Positions 1 to 6,142 of a DNA stretch of 7,136 nt are shown piece by piece. Within the stretch, counting starts at the first letter, position 1. The number at the start of each line of letters is the position of its first letter. The translations under genes and the position numbers were made by a program. Source of the DNA: Candidatus Delongbacteria bacterium (GTDB lineage: Bacteria > Bacteroidota > Bacteroidia > Bacteroidales > ML635J-15); assembly GCA_027858215.1 (NCBI GenBank), contig JAQIDD010000049.1, positions 1 to 7,136 of the forward strand, written 5' to 3'. The notes beneath the pieces were generated by a model. The model was not told where the DNA came from, did no database searches, and saw nothing but the letters and a program-made list of their open reading frames with translations.

Positions 1-569
1 AATGCATACTGTGGTAATATTGATAAATTATCAGCAATTTTAACATTATATGCTAATCTTCCACGAAGCCCAAAATACGTTTTTGCATTATAACTGTCAT
101 ATTTATCATGTAAATCATAACTATGATAAATATAAGGATTTCCCATAGCCCAATACTCATATGTTCCTTTAAACTTCTCATATACAAGCCCTGCCACTTC
201 AAATCCAAAATTTAAATCAATTCTGTCAATAATGTTAAAATTTATTGGAAAGACGGTAAATGAAACAACTGACTTATCAATTTTGGCAACAGTTGAATGA
301 CCAGAACCGACTGTAAATTCACTTGCGTTTAGTTCTCCTCCATATTTGTCATAACTTAACGTAAGTCGCAAAGTTAACCAATCAACTTTTATATTTTCCA
401 TTCCAATCCTAATGGTATATCCAAAATCAGAGTTATAAGAAGACTCTCTAACTAGAAAGTCATGAAATTTATTGCTATTTAATCCACCAGATAAATCAAT
501 GTTTTGACCTGGTAATGTCATACTGTTGATCAAAATCAGGAATACAATGATGTGATGATTCTTTATCAT
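1..569 (-). CDS. Exported beta-barrel-like outer-membrane protein, partial (C-terminus outside window)
   Basis: An open frame runs without a stop from an ATG at 569 down to the left window edge, giving 189 complete codons. The first 22 residues (MIKNHHIIVFLILINSMTLPGQ) look like a signal peptide, with a basic start, a hydrophobic core and a likely cut before Gln22, as is common in Bacteroidota. The rest has no further membrane helix. It alternates polar and hydrophobic residues and is rich in Tyr, Phe, Asn and Gly, in strand-like pieces such as GYTIRIGMENIKVDWLTLRL and YFGLRGRLAYNVKIADNLSI. This suits an outer-membrane beta-barrel of the porin-like family frequent in this phylum, but no specific family is recognised. 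Its GC content is about 30% (173 of 569 bases counted), well below its neighbours, and Leu is often TTA and Arg AGA. No Shine-Dalgarno sequence precedes the start. It is transcribed divergently from the secreted hydrolase gene. A periplasmic or lipoprotein-free secreted protein is the main alternative. Confidence 0.72.
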   Translation of the reverse strand, partial: MIKNHHIIVFLILINSMTLPGQNIDLSGGLNSNKFHDFLVRESSYNSDFGYTIRIGMENIKVDWLTLRLTLSYDKYGGELNASEFTVGSGHSTVAKIDKSVVSFTVFPINFNIIDRIDLNFGFEVAGLVYEKFKGTYEYWAMGNPYIYHSYDLHDKYDSYNAKTYFGLRGRLAYNVKIADNLSILPQYA

Positions 570-667
570 ACCACTAAGTTAAGGATTTTTAAATCAATTT
601 TCAAATAATAAAAATTCAATCAGCTATAATTGTTATCTTAGCATATTGAAACCAAGTTTACAAGGCT
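570..667. promoter_or_regulatory. Divergent intergenic region, presumed to hold two promoters
   Basis: This 98-bp, very AT-rich gap separates two genes that point away from each other, so it should contain the promoter of each. I could not find a good match to the Bacteroidota -7 element (TAnnTTTG) on either strand. A near miss (ATTATTTG) lies on the minus strand, and a TATAAT lies at 625-630 on the plus strand. A short palindrome, GATTT-TT-AAATC, sits at 584-595 just upstream of the minus-strand gene; it could be an operator but is short enough to be chance in such AT-rich DNA. Confidence 0.35.
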
Positions 668-2185
668 ATGAAGAAAATTGTTTTTGTTGTATTGCTCATC
701 ACTGCTTTTCATTTTGCAATAAATGCCCAGGAAGATGTCAATGGTGTGATTTTGTCAGAAACCAATAATCTGACGGTTGTACAGGTATGGGGAAATCATT
801 ATGAGAGGGGATATGCCCAGGGATATCTACTTGGTGATAAAATGCATGACCTGTTAACCAATTATTTGATCCCTCAATTTGGTACGTATATGTCATACGC
901 AAAAGAAGTGGTTGCTGCAGGCCAGCATATTTACATTGCTGACAGGTATGTGACCGAAGCACAGGGAGTTATTGATGGAGTTGCTGATGCTGGCATTGAT
1001 ACGGCAGGCATTGATTACCGGGATATCCTGGTGGCCAATTCATTTCTTGATCTGCAGGGATTTTCAAGTTTCAAAAACCTGGATTTTGGAATGGCATGTT
1101 CTGCACTTATGAGCTGGGGTGATGCAACGGTGAATACCTCACTTTCCGGGGAATCGGTTGTTTCACGGCATCTTGACTGGGAAGTAAACTCATCAATCAC
1201 TGACAACCAGGTGATGGTAGCTCATATTCCATCAGAGGCAGATGAACAAAACTGGGTAATGATAGGTTTTGCGGGGCAAATTAGTGCTTTATCGGGTGTC
1301 AATACAAATGGTCTGGCTGTGTTTCAGAATATGATGAGTGATTTTCCGGGACAGCAGGCACAGATAAATCAGGCATATCAACCTGTATGGTTTACATTGC
1401 GTGATGCCCTTGAAATGGCAGATTATAACAGCGACGGCCAACATAACACTAATGACCTCAGAGCTGCTATAGAATCCAATACACAAGGGTACGCTGATGG
1501 GTATCTCATTTCATGCCTCGCTTCTGCTGCTTCTGGTGTTGACAGCCTGACTGCACTTATTTCAGAAATCACAGCTTCCGATCCCAAAATTGTGACAAGA
1601 ACGAATGCATACGATGATAACATTCCGGGAGATAACATATATACAGCCAACAGTCAAATCAAAAGGAACGATGCGCAAAATTATTGTTATCGCTATAATG
1701 CTGTAGTTGGTGCTATTGGAACGGGCGAAAACATCAGTGCAGAACAGAATTGGAGCATCATGCGGGATAATTCCGGCGTGTCAGGCAACATTCAGTTTAT
1801 GCAATTTGTGCCTGATCAGCGATACATCAACATCAGTGCATACCGTAACGCTTCTTCTGCCTACACTCAGGATTCTACACGTTATTACCTTGATGATCTT
1901 TTTGATGGGGCTGCTGTGCATGATGCTGATTATCAGCATGGGTTTTGCCGTATTGTGCCAAATCCTTTTGCCGTCAACGGATATGTGGAATTTTCAGGGA
2001 AACCTGATGAAGTGTTTGAGTGGAAGGTGTATGATGCCACCGGACATATAGTGCAATCAGAATACAATGTGAAAAACAACCGGATAAACTTGTCCGGAAG
2101 CCGGATGAATGCAGGGATGTATTGTTTGATACTCACAGGAAATAAAGGTACCATCCATAGAAATAAATTTATGGTGGCTGAATAG
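668..2185 (+). CDS. Secreted C45-type Ntn hydrolase (acyltransferase-like) with T9SS sorting domain
   Basis: Residues 1-20 form a signal peptide (MKKIVFVVLLITAFHFAINA, probable cut before Gln21). The GNHYERGYAQGYLLG stretch at 42-56, the MACSALMSWGDAT block at 142-154, the VVSRHLDWE block at 164-172 and GVNTNGLAV at 210-218 fit the C45 family (penicillin acyltransferase-like and related Ntn amide hydrolases). Cys144 is the likely nucleophile, with Arg167 and Asp170 in the conserved RxxDW-like block. In this family the Cys becomes N-terminal by self-cleavage, so cutting between Ala143 and Cys144 is expected. Residues 252-264 (DYNSDGQHNTNDL) match a dockerin or EF-hand calcium loop. Residues 426-505 look like a type A T9SS C-terminal domain, with VPNPF, a VYDATGHIV core and NAGMYCLIL. 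The product is therefore probably exported by Sec and then T9SS, to the cell surface or medium. Its substrate (amide, N-acyl lipid, bile salt, peptide) cannot be told from sequence. The start is chosen for the signal peptide; no clear ribosome site is seen. Confidence 0.86.
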   Translation: MKKIVFVVLLITAFHFAINAQEDVNGVILSETNNLTVVQVWGNHYERGYAQGYLLGDKMHDLLTNYLIPQFGTYMSYAKEVVAAGQHIYIADRYVTEAQGVIDGVADAGIDTAGIDYRDILVANSFLDLQGFSSFKNLDFGMACSALMSWGDATVNTSLSGESVVSRHLDWEVNSSITDNQVMVAHIPSEADEQNWVMIGFAGQISALSGVNTNGLAVFQNMMSDFPGQQAQINQAYQPVWFTLRDALEMADYNSDGQHNTNDLRAAIESNTQGYADGYLISCLASAASGVDSLTALISEITASDPKIVTRTNAYDDNIPGDNIYTANSQIKRNDAQNYCYRYNAVVGAIGTGENISAEQNWSIMRDNSGVSGNIQFMQFVPDQRYINISAYRNASSAYTQDSTRYYLDDLFDGAAVHDADYQHGFCRIVPNPFAVNGYVEFSGKPDEVFEWKVYDATGHIVQSEYNVKNNRINLSGSRMNAGMYCLILTGNKGTIHRNKFMVAE

Positions 2186-2215
2186 GGGAGAAGTGGTGAT
2201 CCTTAATAATTACAC

Positions 2216-3505
2216 TTATTCCATTGAAGGTTTTGTATCACGTATGGACCCGACAGTGATTTTATGCAAATCTTTTAGATTGAGATAGTGTTGAGCCGTG
2301 ATCAATATATCTTCAGCGGAGATTTGCTTAATATGATTAAGATAATCGGAAAAATAATCAAAATCCAAGTGCATTTCAGTAAGATATCTATAAACTGAAG
2401 CATGTTTAAATGGACCGTCAAACATTCTGAGTAATTCTCCCGACATGTAGTTTTTTACCAGGTTGAGTTCTTCTTCAGAGATTTTATCATGGCATAAAAT
2501 CTCTGCTTCCTTGTAAATTTGGGTTATCGTATCATCCAGGTAATTTTTACCAACATCGGTTGCGATTTTAAATTCACAACCATAGGCAGAGGGGATGATT
2601 GATGAATTAATGCCATAAGTATAGCCTTTTTTTTCCCTGATGTTACGCATAAGCCTTGATCCGAAATAGTTTCCAAAGACCGCATTTAACACTTTGAATT
2701 TGAAATAATCAGGATGGTGGGGGCTGATGCACATTTGTCCCCACCGGATGGATACTTGTGATTTATTTTCCATGGGAATTTGCAGGTGTTGATTTTTAGC
2801 TGCAGATTTTTGTGCATGGTTGGTTTTATCATTGTAAACCGTTGGTGATTTTCCAAAATAATTGTTTAGCAGCGTGTGGATGTTATTAGGAAAAAATCCG
2901 GAGAGGATAATCCTGCAATTGGTTTTATAATGGGTTTCATAAAATGTTTTAATATCATCAATGCTAATGTGCTCGAGTTTCTGTTCTGTCGGATAATACC
3001 CCAGGGGATGATCTTTTCCCCAGATCATATTATTCAAATTGGCATCTGCAACAAAATCAGAGCGCTGCAAGTTTTTTCTAAGATTTTGCCTTGTTTTTTC
3101 GCGGATAAAATGCAATGACTCATCCGTAAATTCCGGTTCAAACAACATACTGAATGCAAGGGGTAAAAACTTGTTCAAATACATAACAGGCACGTAAAAA
3201 CTAAATACTGACCAATGTTTTTGCAATTTTTGCTGTAGAAAAATGCCGTAATAATCCAGCAGGGCTTCTGTTCCGGATGCATGTTTTGTTTGTTTTTCCT
3301 CCCTGATCATGGCGTTACAAAACGCTGCCAGGTATGCTTTGCTTTGATGTGCTTTCCCGGCTTCAAAAACAAAATCTATTTTCAATACTTTGACGTCATC
3401 ATTGAAAAATCCTGCTGCTTTCAACCCATTATCAAGTAAAGATTCATAAACAGGTAAGGGCGTCAATTTGGAAACCGGTTTGACAGGTGGGATGTTACTT
3501 TTCAT
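2216..3505 (-). CDS. M16-family peptidase, non-catalytic subunit
   Basis: This 429-aa protein has the length and fold pattern of one M16B (processing-peptidase-like) subunit: an N-terminal LLDNGLKA strand at 23-30, a middle FFPNNIHTLLNNYFG segment at 204-218, and the C-terminal-half motif RLMRNIREKKGYTYG at 284-298. The zinc site is missing. Where active members have HxxEH, this one reads AAFCNAMIREEKQTK (60-74), with neither His nor the HxxEH spacing. It keeps the Arg/Tyr pair (Arg290 and Tyr297) that in known two-subunit M16B enzymes is supplied by the non-catalytic partner. No signal peptide is visible, so it should be cytoplasmic. Its start overlaps the end of the catalytic subunit gene by 11 bp in another frame, which suggests translational coupling. 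It converges on the secreted hydrolase gene with only 30 bp between the stops and no evident terminator there. Confidence 0.9.
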   Translation of the reverse strand: MKSNIPPVKPVSKLTPLPVYESLLDNGLKAAGFFNDDVKVLKIDFVFEAGKAHQSKAYLAAFCNAMIREEKQTKHASGTEALLDYYGIFLQQKLQKHWSVFSFYVPVMYLNKFLPLAFSMLFEPEFTDESLHFIREKTRQNLRKNLQRSDFVADANLNNMIWGKDHPLGYYPTEQKLEHISIDDIKTFYETHYKTNCRIILSGFFPNNIHTLLNNYFGKSPTVYNDKTNHAQKSAAKNQHLQIPMENKSQVSIRWGQMCISPHHPDYFKFKVLNAVFGNYFGSRLMRNIREKKGYTYGINSSIIPSAYGCEFKIATDVGKNYLDDTITQIYKEAEILCHDKISEEELNLVKNYMSGELLRMFDGPFKHASVYRYLTEMHLDFDYFSDYLNHIKQISAEDILITAQHYLNLKDLHKITVGSIRDTKPSME

Positions 3506-4739
3506 AATTGGCTTTGTATTTGAGCAATGAGCAGTTGTTTTTTGAGAGGATATACTTTGATGTTTTATGAAACATATCTTTGCTCACATTGGCAATGGCA
3601 GCATCTTCCTTGTTAATCATGCCTGCATCACCCAACATTTCAAAGTAAGCGAGATGCAATGCCTTGTTTTCAATGGAAATATTTGAGAACATCCATGCAG
3701 ACAATGCCTTGTTTTTCACTTTGGTTAGTTCCTTGTATGATGGCGGATTTTGTTTTAAATCATTCAGTATGTGCCAGATATGATGTTCAGCGTCATCAAG
3801 ACTGATGTTTGAAGCAGGAAAACCTTGAATGATCAATAATCCAGGGTCTATGCTACCCCAAATATAAGCATCCAGTTCAGAAAATAGTTTTTTTTCCCTT
3901 ACCAGTTTGGAATAAAATCTGGATGATCTGCCGTTGGCAAGAATGTCCGAAACCAAATCAGAGGCGTAATAATCAGGAGAAAGCCTGCCGGGCATGTGAA
4001 AGCCCATAAGTATGGCATCCTGGGGAACGTCAGCCATTTTAAGTTCCTGACGCATGTTAAGTTGTTCAGGTTCGGTGGGGATATTGATGTGTGGCAGGGG
4101 GGCAGATGGTATGCTTCCAAAATATTTATCAACAAGCCTGCAGCAATGGTCTATGTCTATATTGCCGGTGATGACAAGGATGGCATTGCCAGGTGAATAG
4201 TGGGTTTTATAAAACTCATGCAATGCTTTGTGAGAAATGCTTTCTATGTACTCAATTTTTTTGCCGATGGTTGACCATTTATAAGGATGTTTTTTAAAAG
4301 CCATATCCCTCATTATGGCATCAATATCACCGTATGGTTGATTCAGATAGCTTTCCTTAAATTCTTCGATGACGACAGATTTCTGGATATCAATATTTTT
4401 TTGATCCAGGTTAAGGTGTTGCATCCTGTCAGCTTCAAGAAACAGTGCTGTTTCAAGGTTATCTGCCGGAAGGATTTCATAATAATTTGTAAAATCATTG
4501 TTTGTAAAGGCGTTGTTTTCTCCACAGGCCGTTTCAAGTATCCGGTCAAAACTTGGAGCATTGGCTGATCCGGAAAACATAAGATGCTCAAACAAATGAG
4601 CCATTCCTGGGCGTTGAGGATTTTCATGTTTGGCTCCGGTTTTATACAATAGATTTACACACACAAGCGGCGTGGATTTGTCCTGATGTATTATTAAGCG
4701 AAGTCCATTGTCCAGTAATAGAGACCGGAAGCTGATCAT
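3495..4739 (-). CDS. M16-family zinc metallopeptidase, catalytic subunit
   Basis: This 414-aa protein carries the inverted zinc motif HLFEH at residues 48-52, in the typical setting GMAHLFEHLMFSGS. His48 and His52 bind zinc and Glu51 is the catalytic base. The third zinc ligand is probably Glu126 in VVIEEFKES, 73 residues after His52 and close to the usual family spacing. GENNAFTNNDFTNYY at 73-87 is another family block. In the second half the RLVREKK-type motif appears as KLVREKKLFSEL (278-289), but the Tyr expected in it is replaced (Phe286), so the Arg/Tyr function probably comes from the partner encoded next. There is no signal peptide, so it is likely a cytoplasmic oligopeptidase; its substrate is unknown. 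The start at 4739 fits the family N-terminus (LLLDNGLRLIIHQD soon after Met). No Shine-Dalgarno sequence is present, and a terminator hairpin ends 15 bp upstream. Confidence 0.94.
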   Translation of the reverse strand: MISFRSLLLDNGLRLIIHQDKSTPLVCVNLLYKTGAKHENPQRPGMAHLFEHLMFSGSANAPSFDRILETACGENNAFTNNDFTNYYEILPADNLETALFLEADRMQHLNLDQKNIDIQKSVVIEEFKESYLNQPYGDIDAIMRDMAFKKHPYKWSTIGKKIEYIESISHKALHEFYKTHYSPGNAILVITGNIDIDHCCRLVDKYFGSIPSAPLPHINIPTEPEQLNMRQELKMADVPQDAILMGFHMPGRLSPDYYASDLVSDILANGRSSRFYSKLVREKKLFSELDAYIWGSIDPGLLIIQGFPASNISLDDAEHHIWHILNDLKQNPPSYKELTKVKNKALSAWMFSNISIENKALHLAYFEMLGDAGMINKEDAAIANVSKDMFHKTSKYILSKNNCSLLKYKANYEK

Positions 4740-4754
4740 AGAATGAATGATAAG

Positions 4755-4781
4755 AAAAAACCGCCTTTGAGACGGTTTTTT
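4755..4781 (-). terminator. Intrinsic terminator after the 2-oxoacid oxidoreductase operon
   Basis: AAAAAACCG at 4755-4763 is a perfect inverted match to CGGTTTTTT at 4773-4781. One mismatch is followed by one further C-G pair closing a five-base loop. Read on the minus strand, the hairpin ends in TTTTTT followed by CTTATC, so it should stop transcripts leaving the gamma-subunit gene, whose stop codon is 7 bp upstream. Because the arms are A-run and T-run, it could work in both directions. It lies only 15 bp before the start codon of the M16 catalytic gene. Confidence 0.8.
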
Positions 4782-4787
4782 AGGTTT

Positions 4788-5339
4788 TTATACGGTTTGA
4801 ATTTCTTCTAAAATTTCAAGGCCGTGCTTTATGGCTTTTTCGTTAAGCGGGATAAGCTTATGATGCCTTTCGGGTAAGGACTTTTTCAGTCCTGCCATGA
4901 CATTATCAAGTTTAACAATGGGCTTTATCTTTAAATAAGCTCCCAGCACGATCATGTTAAAAGTTTTTGGATTTCCCAATTCTGCAGCAGCAGAAGTGCC
5001 CTCCACTTTATAGACATTGATGTCTTTTCTTTCAGGCGGTCTGGTAATCCCATTGGGATCATACAGTATCATTCCACCCGGCTTAACTTTGGATTCAAAT
5101 TTGTCAAGCGACGGTTGATTAAGGATGATTGCTGTATCAAAAGATGTCAGAATAGGCGAACTGATGCGTTCATCGCTGATAACAACAGTCACGTTGGAGG
5201 TTCCCCCGCGCATTTCGGGGCCGTATGAGGGCATCCAGGAAACTTCCTGTCCCTGCATCAGACCTGAGTAGGCAAGTATTTTACCCATGGATAAAACACC
5301 TTGTCCACCAAACCCTGCTATGATGATTTCTTCAGTCAT
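4788..5339 (-). CDS. korC: 2-oxoacid:ferredoxin oxidoreductase, gamma subunit
   Basis: This 183-aa protein matches the gamma subunit (POR/KOR gamma domain) of 2-oxoacid:acceptor oxidoreductases in full length. Diagnostic blocks are IIIAGFGGQGVLSMGKILA at 5-23, with the GxGGQGV loop at 9-15, then SWMPSYGPEMRGGTSNVTVV at 34-53, and DTAIILNQPSLDKF at 68-81. The gamma subunit helps bind CoA and completes the complex that turns a 2-oxoacid plus CoA into acyl-CoA, CO2 and reduced ferredoxin in the cytoplasm. The gene lies 12 bp after the beta-subunit gene and ends 7 bp before an intrinsic terminator, so it is the last gene of the operon. Its ribosome site is AT-rich with no Shine-Dalgarno match. 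The substrate (2-oxoglutarate, branched-chain 2-oxoacids, pyruvate) cannot be fixed from this subunit. The korC name is by family and position; vorC or porC type is possible. Confidence 0.9.
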   Translation of the reverse strand: MTEEIIIAGFGGQGVLSMGKILAYSGLMQGQEVSWMPSYGPEMRGGTSNVTVVISDERISSPILTSFDTAIILNQPSLDKFESKVKPGGMILYDPNGITRPPERKDINVYKVEGTSAAAELGNPKTFNMIVLGAYLKIKPIVKLDNVMAGLKKSLPERHHKLIPLNEKAIKHGLEILEEIQTV

Positions 5340-5351
5340 ATCGAATAAATT

Positions 5352-6140
5352 TTATTTATTAACTAATTTACCTTCTACTTTGATGTCTCCAAGTTGATAG
5401 AATGGCAACATATTTTCAACAAGCCATTTATTGGCTTCAACAGGAGGCAATTTCCATCCGGAGTTACAGTTGGAAACCACTTCAATAAAAGAAGTCCCTT
5501 TGTTGAGTTTTTGGTTTTCAAAAGCTTGCCTAATGGCTTTTTTAGCTTTCCTGACATGCCGTGGTGAATGTACAGCATGACGAGTTACAAAATACGTCCC
5601 GTCAAGTTGGGCTACAAGTTCAGTCATTTTTATGGGGCCTCCCATCATGTCAGTTTGCCTGCCATAGGGGGAAGTTGATGATTTCATGTTCTCCAGTGTT
5701 GTAGGAGCCATCTGACCACCTGTCATACCATAAATCCCATTGTTAATGAAAATAATGGTAATGTTTTCACCCCTGTTGCATGAATGAATGGTTTCGGCAG
5801 TTCCAATGGCAGCTAAATCGCCGTCACCCTGATAAGTGAAAACATATTTATCAGGCATGGTTCTTTTTATACCTGTGGCAAGGGCTGGAGCACGTCCGTG
5901 AGCAGCTTCCTGCATATCAATGTCCATGTAATTATACATCAGCACAGAACATCCTACGGGTGTTACTCCAACGGTTTGGTCCTGGATACCCATTTCTTCA
6001 ATGACTTCCGCTATCAGCCTGTGAGCGGTTCCATGTCCGCACCCCGGGCAATAATGAAGTGGAGTATCCGTCATTACCTTGGATTTTTCGTAAACAAGGT
6101 TTTCTTTTTTTATGATGTCATCTAATTTTATATCAGCCAT
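5352..6140 (-). CDS. korB: 2-oxoacid:ferredoxin oxidoreductase, TPP-binding beta subunit
   Basis: This 262-aa protein is a full-length beta subunit that holds thiamine diphosphate and the proximal iron-sulfur cluster. The TPP/Mg site is GDGD at 105-108 followed by INNGIYGMTGGQ at 132-143. Four cysteines, Cys31 and Cys34 (CPGCGHG), Cys64 (PVGCS) and Cys225 (SNCNSG), are placed like the [4Fe-4S] ligands of other two-oxoacid ferredoxin oxidoreductase beta subunits. HGRAPALATGIKR at 81-93 is another family block. It decarboxylates the 2-oxoacid on TPP and passes electrons through the cluster to ferredoxin. The start is only 2 bp past the alpha-subunit stop and is preceded by a perfect AGGAGG, so the two subunits are probably made in step. 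The substrate is uncertain: 2-oxoglutarate or branched-chain 2-oxoacids are the leading options by similarity to Bacteroidota Kor/Vor operons. Confidence 0.94.
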   Translation of the reverse strand: MADIKLDDIIKKENLVYEKSKVMTDTPLHYCPGCGHGTAHRLIAEVIEEMGIQDQTVGVTPVGCSVLMYNYMDIDMQEAAHGRAPALATGIKRTMPDKYVFTYQGDGDLAAIGTAETIHSCNRGENITIIFINNGIYGMTGGQMAPTTLENMKSSTSPYGRQTDMMGGPIKMTELVAQLDGTYFVTRHAVHSPRHVRKAKKAIRQAFENQKLNKGTSFIEVVSNCNSGWKLPPVEANKWLVENMLPFYQLGDIKVEGKLVNK

Positions 6141-6142
6141 GA

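Noticed and set aside
625..630. TATAAT in the divergent intergenic region as a sigma-70 type -10 box for the C45 gene
   Set aside because: Bacteroidota use a different -7 consensus, no good -35 or -33 partner is present, and TATAAT is easily chance in such AT-rich DNA.
1421..1459. Interpretation of the calcium loop as a true dockerin and the window as part of a cellulosome-like system
   Set aside because: Only one repeat is present, it is internal, and there is no cohesin, scaffoldin or glycoside hydrolase nearby.
1707..2051. Open frame of 114 codons on the plus strand inside the C45 hydrolase gene
   Set aside because: It lies wholly within a well-supported gene in another frame, has no recognisable domain, and has no translation signal; it is a shadow frame.
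2186..2215. Possible bidirectional terminator between the convergent C45 and M16 genes
   Set aside because: No stem with a reasonable number of pairs and no T-run can be drawn in these 30 bases, so I see nothing to call.
4287..4627. Overlapping open frames on both strands inside the M16 catalytic gene
   Set aside because: They are shadows of the region that encodes HLFEH and the downstream Glu; their translations have no family features.
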